This document shows positions 24,994-35,623 of a DNA stretch of 64,000 nt, one piece after another; the first letter of the stretch is position 1, and each line of letters starts with the position of its first letter. The notes beneath the pieces were generated by a model that worked only from the letters and a program-made list of their open reading frames with translations, was not told the DNA's origin and made no database searches. Position numbers and translations under genes: made by a program. Source of the DNA: Acanthaster planci (Eukaryota; Echinodermata; Asteroidea; Valvatida; Acanthasteridae); NCBI RefSeq assembly GCF_001949145.1, contig NW_019091397.1, positions 1,397,477-1,461,476 of the forward strand, read 5' to 3'.

Positions 24994-27900
24994 TCACTTA
25001 TAACTTTCTTGGAGCCTATCCAGGATATAATCCGTAGTTGGGTCGCGGAGTTTCCTCTCCGCCTGTTTAACCATTGGCTCGGATGTCTGGTACCGCAGAT
25101 GAGGATTCTCACTGAGAATGATATCCATGTGGAGCTTAGCTATCTCATCAGCGCTTTGCATTAAAGCCGACATGCCAGACGTCATGCGTTTTACACCTTG
25201 CATGTACAAGTCTTTCAAAATGGGGTCAAAATTCTTTGCTTGTTCTTCAAGCGAAGAGTCCATGACCTTAGTCGCAAGCTCTGTCTTCACTGGCCCTGGC
25301 TCCACGATACTCACCCTGGTTACAGAAACAGTTTGAAAGGTACATTTTATATAAAGGCTTTTAAACACTGTTCCTACCATAGATTTTGGCGAAGTTCTAA
25401 CATTACAACCTGTAACGTTTTAGTTTATTTGTTGGATTGGGTTTTTTTCGTAGGTGTGTTTGTTTGTTTTTTAGAAATCCCCACGCTTGAGTAACTTCCA
25501 ACAAATCACAACGTAAGCATACCCAACGCTCATGAAATAACTTGCAAACAATACATCAATTGTGTACGGTGTAAGTCTTGATTCATTTGTGTTTTTAATT
25601 TTCTTATATGTTTTACCAGAAGCTCCAGTTGAAGCTGTTTGGTGAGTTTGCTTTACACGGTACTCTGAACAGTTTCTGCCCATATCTCACCCATTGGTTA
25701 AGTCGGCGTATTGATTATTTGCATGTAGCTTGGAGGGCAAGTGTGAGCTTTTCAAACGTCTACAAATATTATCACAAGAATCTGCGCAGTGCGGCCTCCA
25801 TACCTTATATTATACCCATCTCTCAACACTGGGGCAATAGACTCAGAGAATCCTTCCATAGCAAACTTGGCAGCAGAGTAGGTGGCAAAGAAAGGAGCAC
25901 CTGCGAGAAATACGTATTTCACTTTAAAATGACGGTACGCTATATCGATGCGGATAGTGGCAAGTGTTCGATAGGGTGTACTGTTTACGACAAGCATTTC
26001 TGCCTCCTCTAGCGTCTTCAAAGGCGACGCAACTACACGACGCGACGGCACGACGGCTCCCTTGCTTCGTGCCGTCGCGTCGTCGCCTCCGTGTCATTAC
26101 GTATGTACACAAGACACGTGTCACGTCGTGCGTCGCGTTGCGCCCGTCGCCCGTCCCATGGTGCTGTGGGACGTCCTTTCATTGTTGCATTTTTTTCTGC
26201 CTAAATGTCGCTCCTTCCGTCGCCCGTCGCGTCGCACTGTCGTACGTCGCGTCGTATGTCGTTTGGTGCGTCGCGTAGCGTATAACCTCTCCTGAAACAC
26301 GACGCACGACACGAAATGACGTACGACTCGGACACGTTGTGTGCTGTCGCCCTTTGCTTCATGGTCTTTATAGAGGGCGTCTTCACTCTTTTCTTTCATT
26401 TCCGTCCCTGTGCTTATATAGTACAGTGCTCTCCACGGGCTGTGTTAGCAGGGCGGACCGCCCTGCCAAAATTTTCGGCCGTGGGGAACACTGATAGTAC
26501 ATGCTGTTGGCAGCAGGCCTTGATTCTCTTTTTCATGCATTCTTTCTAACCATGTGTTTTCATTCAGAGTGAGTTGTTGAAGAATTGTTTTTTAATCAAA
26601 TATAATTAGGAAGAGCGTCGCGATCAAGTATCAGCATTATATCCAGGAAATAGATAACATTGACTTCTGCCACAGCAATGTTTTAGCTTTTCCTGCTCTA
26701 ATTCTGATCTTTCTAATACTTACTTGTAAATCCATTCTAAGATACAATACATCAATCATTGACACGCTTTCTTTTGTAACGTCCAAAACAAAAAACAGTG
26801 ATGGTGCCCTTTATAAACTCCATGGAGCAAAGGCCGAGTGCACGCGGTGCGTCGCGTCGTGCGTCGTGTCGTGTAGTTGCGTCGCATTAAAAGAGGCTAG
26901 AGAGGCAGAAATGTTTGTCATGAATAGGACACCATAGTTCTGCGCGTCGCCACACACGCGCATTCTTGTGCTTGACGTGCTCTTGCTGTATGAAACTATT
27001 CTGGACTCTTTCTTGATCCCTGGACGTGAAACAACCTGCACGAGTTATGACTTAAGTGCTCGCAACGCGTACGTACAAACTTACAAAGAGTCAAGGCCGG
27101 TTAATACAAACGCTAAATTTTTCACTTCAACTCAAGTGATTCGCATTTCGAATTCGCAAACGCTGAAAACGAAACGTTGTCGTCACGACATCAACTTCAC
27201 TTAGCTTTTGCATGAAATATGAACCGGCCTTAAGGAGTGCATTATTATCCATTGGGTAAGGTAAGAAATCTTATCCTCATACAATTTTATACCTCTACAG
27301 CTTTGTGCTGACGAAAGTAGAAAATTTGTTCGTTATGCTCTATTTTAGTATAGAGGGCGATTGGACTTACGGTCAATTTTAAAACGTCTTGGGATCGCGA
27401 CGTTTGGGAAACCGACTTATTTTGGCATGACCAAAACGCAAGCCAAGGGCCTAGTGGTACGCGTACGATGCACTCTACACCTAAAGGCGCCTCTCCACAA
27501 GCGCGTTTTTGGGTGCATTGCGTACACGGTGCGTTCATGCATTTTACTTTCATGGACACAAAAATTACTCCATGAACATAACACCATCACATAAGACCAC
27601 TAAATAGGATGGTTACACATTTCAATTTAAAGCTTACCAAAATCAGGTTTTACCACCTCTGTTTTTTTCCATGGGCTTTAAATAATACTAAGCCAGTGAT
27701 GTGCATTGTGTGCAAACGTGGTCTTTACCAGAAGTTTGCTGGAGCACTGTGGTTAAAATAATTACCGCGGACGCCAGCGATACTGGAAACCATAAGAATC
27801 CTGCCAGACTTTTGCTTCTTCATCGCTGGTAACACGGCTCTTGTTGCTCTGACTACTCCCCAGAAATCGGTGTCCATCATATCTTGACACCACTCCAACG

Positions 27901-30900
27901 ATTTCTGGTCGATGGCATCTAAGCCCATATATCCAGCATTGTTCACTGAAAACGAACCAGCAAAAACTGTTCAATGTGGTAGTACATGGCTAAATGCCTA
28001 TACATGTCTGACACCTTTCAAGCCTACAAGTTTTTCAATTTCTTAGAAGCCGAGGCTTACATTTGGACTTAAGGCAGAGTGGAGCGTTTTTGTTTTTTTC
28101 TTTGGAGGAAACAAGTTTGGAAACTTCTTAATGTTAACGTTTATGGCTCTTCTGTGGGTGAGGTTAAATGTAATAGTTTATTACAACTTTTAGAAGGACG
28201 AGAATTGCAATAATGGTTCAAATTTCCTTCCCCCTCTTTCGTTTAAAATCACAAAACTTTGATAGCCTCCATCTACAAATATTATCATCAGATTTGCCAG
28301 GCGTCGGGCCTGCGTTATTCAAATTATTATTCTTCGCAATTCACTGCTTTTTAAATGTCGGGTTTTTTTACAGTCCGATAATTTTTCTTCATCTCGTTAC
28401 GTGGAAAAATTATAGAAATGTAATCAGTTATGTTGTCTTGCAAATTGACATCATAATCTCAGGGTTTAATCTTGCGAAGATAAATCATCCTACCTAATGG
28501 ATTTTCGGAATCTGGTTATTTACTGATTTGCCGGGAAGAAATATCTCTTTAAGCTTACTTAAATATTGGTTTCTAGAAGAGTGGGTCCTGAAACTTGAAA
28601 ACTAAGGGAAATGAGATGCTTCAAAATGATTCACATAATTCTAAATTAAAGGTGGTTTGGATGTTGTAATCCCAACTTTATCCATTTTTTAGTGTGACGT
28701 CGTAGTATGGTAAACCATGCCAACTTCTATGGTGTTATATTGAAATGTAACACTGCAGAAGGTACCACCAAGTAGCGCATTGGTCAATAAGCAAAAACAG
28801 TGAGAAATGCGTGCCAGATTGAGAGAATTAGACAGAACAATTCATGGTCCCAAGTCACTATCTCAGCGAAAACATAGGCCCCTACTTGGTAGAAATTCCT
28901 CCTGAATTCTCCACTAGGGAGATTAACAAGGAGGGCTGCATCCGTATAGTGGGTGCATCCATATCTTAGTTAGATAATTTATTAGGAAGGGCTGTTATCT
29001 CGAACTCATTAGATGGACTTAGTAATATGTCTATATTCAAGTTCATCTAATGATGTCGAGAAAGTACATGTATCCACTTTTGGGACCCTGCATTCAGTTC
29101 TTAGAATCCAGCAGAAGGTAATCGATTGAGATTGAACTGGCATGTCCTACACATTTTGGCATCTCACCTGTTACATTAGCAGCAATATTGATAGAACAGT
29201 AGTCGGCTGAATGCAGAACAGAAGGACATAAACTCCATTGTTGCAATAAGCCCTGTTTCTTTGGTTAAAATAATGAATTATTGAATTTTTATGAATGTTT
29301 TTTGTTCCTTTCGCCGATATTTGGATAAAGTAGAAACTTAGTGTTATCTAAGGGCTGACAAAATGTTCACCAGCTTATGTACTCCGGCGGGACTGAAGCC
29401 AACGACTCCCATTGTTATAACGTGGAACCTGCCATTTTCTTACCTATCAAAGTATGGAAGAGATGGCAGCGTGTCTCTTACTAAAATATTCCGTATCGAG
29501 GAAACTCGCACTTTGGTTGAGGCAGACTATACACTCTTTTCAAACTTTCATGACGGAGGCGGTCTTTCATTTCTCTCTCCACATTTCCACCGTTGAGTAG
29601 GGACTTTTATCTTATGCACGGACCCACACATTTCGAACCAGCCAATAATATTCTTGTGTCAGTTGGTTCTGACAAGACTTGTTGCTTGCTCACCGAGAAC
29701 GTCAATTCTCCCATTGTCTCGCAGAATCTCGTCCACCACCGATTTGATAGTAGGATCCTTGGTGACGTCAAGCTCCCGGATGAGGAGGGTCTTGTTCAGG
29801 GTGTGCCCCGCTGCTTCTTCGAGTTTTGTCTTTGACTTCAAATTCCTCATAGTGGCATACACCTTGCAGTTAAATCAAATTTAATGACAGCTTTAAGAGA
29901 GAATTGTATGTCTTTGAAGCTGGACTCAGTTGTTCTGAGGTATAGTTATTTTTCTATGGGCCAGTTGTGGGTAGGCCTACAAAAACTATGGGGCCTATTG
30001 AAAAATACTGCAGTGTGCCATAAACGTACAAGTCAACACCAAGTCACGCAAAAAAGGACAGGATTTAGAGATATCTTCAAACCAGCCAGATTTGGGATAG
30101 CTTCAAACCAGCAAGACGAAAACTTTTAACAGCTTAGCATGTCGTTACTTGCAATGCTGATTAGCACTATCAAGTTGTTTTCCAGATGTGCCTAGAGCCT
30201 ATACGGAACACCTATTCTGGCCATGTATAACTTTTAAAGTCTTATTTTCTTTACGGAGGTGCTCTAAAAAATTACTATCATGAACATGGTCACAAGAGTA
30301 TGCACACGGTCCCCCGCGTTACTGCAGAGTACCCTGAGTCGTGATATAAGACCGCTTGACGATGAAATGTGATAGGCCTATTCAATGTCCCATGGTACAC
30401 ACGTGGCCGCGTATATTCTACGTTATACCCAGAAAGAAACGAGACCGAGGGGTACCCCCCCCAACATGCCCAATCCTATACACATTCCAGACTATTGTTA
30501 CTTAACAGATCCCCCCCCCCAAGATGTCTGAAAGGAATTCCCCAGATTCCTGCGAGACAACGCAAAGCAGGGGGGGTTCTCTCCGTCTCCTACCTTGCTG
30601 CATAAGGAAAAGGTACAGATGTACTTTATACACAGTGAGCAGATGGTAAGGTAGGATTAATCTGATGTAAGTCTGCTATAAGCACAAACATGGGAAAGGA
30701 AAGAAGCCATTTAACCTGAAATACCTTTATCTGCTCACATTTTGTTTATATTTTTGACGAGTTAATTGTGCTTATCAGATCGTTTGGCCTCTTACCCTAC
30801 AAAACAGCCCCGCAAAAACACAAACATAGGATGCCATGAAACACAGGGTTTAGCGCTGTAAATTTGAAACAGAATTTCACTTCCGAAGCCTGTTGAGTTT

Positions 30901-32881
30901 TCTAGGACACACATTTCTCTAAAAAAAATCATAAATATTGAACAGGAAATAAAATCATGCCCACAGTTGTAAAATGAAGCACCACTTAAGATTTTGATGT
31001 TATGTTTGGAACTGCTGAAATCGATGATGAAAATTGGTGATGAATTGTAATGGAACTATTTGCGTTCATTCAGCACCTTGTTAAGGGCTCTGACACGTTT
31101 ACCTGAGCAAACACAGCGATGGGATCCCGCGTTAAGGCAACGTGATATCATCTTCATGCATGTTTTCTGAACGAATCTAAGCAAATATGCCCCACACGAT
31201 ACCACGATACTGATAAGGATCCATCGGGCAAGTCATGCAAGGGCTGATCCAAAACCACGAGGCTTAATCAGTGGACTGCTTGGGGTGGGGCGTTGGGATA
31301 TGGTATTCGGGAGCGGTTCTAGGGGGTTCTAACTTGTCTAGCCCCCTCCATGCAAGAATGAAAAGCAGTGGCGAATGTTAAAGGGTATAAGGGGCTTAGG
31401 TTCCCAAATATGAAATGGCTCGGGAACCGTGCCTGATTTAACGAGAGTACACCTAAATCTGGGGGCTTTGGAATGCTTTGGGAGAGACATGAAATAGTAC
31501 AGATTAATATCAGTGCAGAAAGATACTTCTTTAAGCGGCAAATAGACCGATGGCGCATACAAAGTCACGTGACCTAAAGTAGGTATCAAACGTATCAAAC
31601 AAAAACGGCGTCCTTCCATAGCAAAGTGTGTTTTAAGTGTTTAGCATAACGCTGATTTCATAGTATTTAGCATATCAGTGTCTTAGTACTTTACAGACCG
31701 TCGGCTCTATTGGGGTAAATGACACCGATAATACGTTTTGCTTTGATGGGGCGTCATGTTTGTTTATGTTTGATACCCATTACAGGTCACGTGACTTAGC
31801 AGGTGCAGTCGCACTTCTCTACCTTCAATTCACTACCGAGTGCCAAATCAGCACTGCGTTTATACAATGTACATTCCAATACTTAAACTTTGAAATGTGA
31901 AATGAATCACGTTTGCGTTTGTTGGGTACGTTTAATTGACCTGATAGGTAATGTCTAATTTGTGTCTTCGATTTTTAATACTTTAAATAAAAAAAATCCC
32001 GAATCAATTTTCTGGCAAGTTAATAAAAGTACGTGTTTGGTTTATAGTCATGCGAATTTACTTAGTTCGGGCCTGTTCCAGGGGCGTATCTAGTCTGGGG
32101 AGAGCGTCCCTCGGACGATGCTCCCATTTGAAGGGAATGTGAAAGGGAAATACTTTTTAATTCTAGCATCTTCTTTCTGGAAGGGAGGATTCTGTTATAC
32201 GGATGAAAAAAATTCCAAGGGTAAAAAGAAACCTTTCATGCGCTCGTTTAAGGGCACCCTTGAGTCAGTGTGCTTAACAGGCACCTTTCGATAAAGGTGC
32301 CTTTCCATTGACTCGCTTTCTGTGCGCGTCGTGGTCCGTACGCGTGAAGTTGTGGGATGGCTATCATCAACCTTGTTCCCATCGATCTTGCCACATTATG
32401 TTGGTTCTCACTATGCAGCACGTGGAGTTGATGTTGGTCTATCATCTGCATGATCGAAACGCGGTAAACGCGCCACAGCATGCACAGATAACGTGCAAAA
32501 ATCCACCAGTACTAACGTACGGTATTGGGGGCAGGGGGAGGGCTCAGCAAGATACCAGATTCTGACTTTTCCCCAAATAATCATGCTAAAAAGTAATTGC
32601 TATTCCAAGTAACTCTTGCAAACAAGCCTCACTAACAGCAGAAGGTAGTGGCATTGGTTGCGTCATATTATATAGTGATTCGGTTAACCGTTTTTTAAAA
32701 AATACGGTGCTGCCCACTGTAATATCCAGCTTCCCCCTTAGAACCCTGTCGTTGTGTCATTCGTTGATTTCATATACAGACCTACCTTAAATCGGCGCAA
32801 TGAGTCCTTAGCCAGCATTGCTGCTGTGGCTAAACCAATGCCAGTCGAGCATCCAGTGATCAGCACGGTCTGGGGCGCCAT
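24994..32881 (-). CDS. Short-chain dehydrogenase, RDH8/HSD17B1-like, tandem copy A
   Basis: Probably an NADP(H)-dependent retinol or 17-beta-hydroxysteroid oxidoreductase (classical SDR). Exons in gene order: 32786-32881, 29694-29862, 27766-27945, 25804-25900, 24994-25315; 864 nt, 287 aa; intron phases 0,1,1,2. Start MAPQTVLITGCSTGIG holds the TGxxxGIG dinucleotide motif (9-16). VYATMRN follows beta-2, and its Arg favours NADP. NNAG is at 90-93, catalytic Ser143, and YSAAK gives Tyr156 and Lys160. VEPGPVKTE is the family's post-catalytic signature. The tetrad Asn, expected near 115 (VNVxG), is Asp in MMDTDFWG. Vertebrate homologues are somewhat longer (311-327 aa). Its introns hold a foldback element and a MITE. 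The substrate cannot be told from sequence. Confidence 0.92.
25975..26933. mobile_element. Foldback-type element with long CGTCG-rich inverted ends
   Basis: The left arm (25975-26062) reads GGTGT, then CATTTCTGCCTC, GGCGACGCAACTACACGACG. The right arm (26830-26933) is its imperfect reverse complement (CGTCGTGTAGTTGCGTCG-like, GAGGCAGAAATG, ending ACACC). The arms continue inward as degenerate CGTCG/CGACG repeats (26020-26330 and 26840-26880). The central part is non-coding. This is typical of foldback/non-autonomous DNA transposons. It lies in intron 3 of dehydrogenase copy A, and its base composition differs sharply from the AT-rich flanks. Confidence 0.65.
28998..29061. other. Short hairpin, pre-miRNA-sized
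   Basis: Arms at 28998-29020 and 29039-29061 pair at 20 of 23 positions, around an 18-base AU-rich loop. The stem core is TCATTAGATG. It sits in intron 2 of dehydrogenase copy A. The size fits a small pre-miRNA or a tiny MITE remnant; sequence alone gives no way to choose. Confidence 0.3.
31562..31797. mobile_element. Small MITE with CACGTG-bearing terminal inverted repeats
   Basis: The ends are exact inverted repeats: AAGTCACGTGACCT (31562-31575) and AGGTCACGTGACTT (31784-31797). The inverted similarity continues inward with small indels: GGTATCAAAC against GTTTGATACC, and AACGGCGTCC-like against GGGGCGTCAT. Length is about 236 bp with no coding capacity. It lies in intron 1 of dehydrogenase copy A. 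Each end carries a palindromic E-box core, CACGTG. Confidence 0.6.
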
Positions 32882-35623
32882 TATAATTATGAGAGGTGAT
32901 GCCACCGGTATTTTTGCTGCAAATTGCTTTGTATGTTCTCGTCTCTCTATCCACAGCTCTGCACTGATCGTGGTTCTGGCTTCAAATACAGGTGTTTGAC
33001 GCTATATTTGCACTAATATAGATAAACACTTCCAAATAATTTTGGCCGTAACAACTGAAGGGCTAGTATTTACATCTCAAGCGTTATTTTTGACTTGTCA
33101 AAGTCCGGCCGATTGTATGGTTAAAACAAAATGCCAAACGATAACTGGGCTGAAACTTTACATAAAGGATATATGGACTTTGTCATCCCAATCCAGTATC
33201 GACTGCTCTCCCGGAAACCTCCAATGGTGTTTTACATTTCATTCGAAAAAAGTTATTCAATTTAGTTTATCAAATTAAACATTTAATAGATGTTCTTTGA
33301 TCATGGAGTATGTTGGCGCAGCACCGGCTAATAGTCCTCAGCCATCTTCGTCCCCTTCTTTGTTTTTCTCGCTTTCAGCTTTGAACCATCCTGAGCTCTG
33401 TGAAGAGTCATGGCAGAGTTGGGTCAGAGGTCACCAACTGTTTTTAGTGGTCATCTTGGAGAAAAGGGCTTGGAAGCCTTACTTTTTTCATTGATTTCAG
33501 TCAATTTTGGTCAGTATCTGGTTTTCTTCAGAGTGTTTTAAGATTGGTGCCAAACGTCACTCAGACGTCAGCAGTGGTAATTTTCTGGAAATTATGAGAT
33601 CAGTTTTACGTCATGCGCTCTCCTTTCGACCACTGCTATTTGCCCACGCTTTTTAAAATCACTGTTTTACGCGCAAGACTGGTTGTCTATGTGTTCATGT
33701 CTGTGGATTAGGCTGAGTCACATACGGCCTAATCCGCCCCGAGTTGAAGTGCACCCCGAAGCGGCACAAGAAAGATAGAAGGTAGTAAGTTTTCCAAGCA
33801 GGTTCTTGCACGCGTTCTGCGTGTACACAAAGACCATCCATTAGGGAATAAATTTGTTACCCGTAATCAGCGTGCTCCACCTCAAACGCGCCATTGATCT
33901 CCATTATTAACGCGTACCTAGCGCCGGAGTCGAGGATGGGTACTCACTGCATGGGTACCTATGCAGTGAGTACCCATCCTCGACTCCGGCCGTGGGCTCC
34001 TTCCTTGCGCGTTCCTTGTACTAGCCCCTAGTACTAGTGGTGTAGAATACTAAAATGACGCTGATTGGCTGTTCAGGATGAATATACATGAACGTAAAGT
34101 CAGTTGCGTGCGAGTGGACCTTTCCCACGAAATATGCAAATTGCATCGGCGCATGCGCACTACTACCACTGGTTGGCAATTACGGCCGTCTGTCTGTTGT
34201 CTGTCTGTTGTGTAGGCGAGCTGCTAGTAACCATAACCTGGAGCGTTGACGGCAAATCAAAACCATATTACAGCCTTTGCCCGATACTTGAACATGCTTT
34301 TCTCGAAACTAAGTAAGGCTCTCAGTGTCCTGAGGTTGGAAAGTAATATTCCTTGTAAATTAAGTTTGGCACTCATATCATGTCAAACTATACTAGTACA
34401 GAATATCGACAAAAATATAAGATTAAATTAAAAGGGGGAAATGAACGTGGATTTTTCCGCGTTCATTCAGAAATGAATCTGCTTACCCTGAGGAAGGTAC
34501 GCAGTTACCGAAAGCTCGGTAATGCATATATTTCAGAGCACTGATTTGATACTATATTCTTAACCCATATGGAACCGGAAGCTAACGCGCAATTTGAGGG
34601 CTCATCCAGTGGAAGCTTGCAATCAGTGATGCGTGTGTATGTGTATGACGAAGTCACTTACGAACCGGATAAACTTTTATAATTAGTGTATTGTATTGTA
34701 CTGTATTGTATTTTTTTTATTGATCGTTGAAATTACAACATTAAAACAAGCCGCTTAAACTTTGAAGGTGTATGTTTTGAGGGTTACAATTTTTTTCACA
34801 CACTACTATTAAAGTGAGATTTCATGGTATAGGCGCTGTAATTAGTCAAACGGTTTGATAAAAGTGCCGTAGGCCTACCTTGTACTCCCCTTTAGCGCCT
34901 ATCCGCCTTGACCAGAATCAACCACATTGGATGAGAAGAGCCACTTTGGTGGGAAGTATTCATTTTGTTGGCAGTCACGCGCAGGGTGGGCGCAGAAATT
35001 TTTACAGGGGGTGGGGTTCAGTCCTATCAGATCCTATTTTTAAATGTCACAAAGTATATACATTAAGTTGTTACTTATGCGCTCAGAAAATGTCTGGATG
35101 GATGTCATCTTTTATATTAATATTTTAAATTTTCCTATTTTTCAGTTTTGGTGTCCAAGCAGGGTTGAGGTTTGCCCCTCACCCTGGATGTTTGTGAACC
35201 AGTAAAGTGCAGTTCCAGTAAAGGAAGCTCATGTTGCTAGAAAAATAACTTCCCTTCTTGGTCTCACTCGGAGCGGAGAGTTCATACTAAAATAAATTTT
35301 ATAAACCAGGCTGTACAAATGAACTCCATACTTTCATGTTTAATGTGTAAGCCTTAGGCCTACAGGCTTAAGAACCAGCAGTAGGTGCGTTATTTTTATG
35401 TGATTACAATTTGTGTGAAAATACGTATATATGCCTATTATTTGCAAGGCACAATAATTAATTCATGCTCATTGGAAATATTCATTTTTATAAATGCCAA
35501 ACTTAAACTAAGATGTGGTAAACAAGGCAAGGGAGTTATTACGCCCCGTTGAAATAAAACTAATAAATCCTAATTAAGATATGATAACGGACTGTCCGTG
35601 CTAGGACCCGAGGGATCGTTAGG
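32882..35623. other. Intergenic spacer between the two dehydrogenases
   Basis: This contains the 5' flank of copy A on its left and the 3' flank of copy B on its right. I see no coding exon. It includes a perfect 68-bp inverted repeat (33923-33990) and a short TATTG-type simple repeat near 34690-34712. A weak TATA-like AATATAG lies about 120 bp upstream of the copy A ATG (about 33002-33010, minus). Confidence 0.5.
33923..33990. repeat. Perfect 30-bp inverted repeat with 8-base loop
   Basis: The left arm 33923-33952 begins GCCGGAGTCGAGGATGGG. The right arm 33961-33990 is its exact reverse complement, ending CCATCCTCGACTCCGGC. The loop is GGGTACCT. A perfect long stem in otherwise diverged DNA suggests recent origin, such as a template switch, or selection on structure. 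An assembly artefact is also possible. Confidence 0.85.

Noticed and set aside
26062-26399. Arg/Val-rich open frames on both strands
   Set aside because: They arise from CGTCG repeats in the foldback element, which are open in several frames at once.
32279-32302. Short hairpin AGGCACCTTT-CGAT-AAAGGTGCCT as a terminator
   Set aside because: Intrinsic terminators of this type are bacterial. In this animal context it is a small inverted repeat without assigned role.
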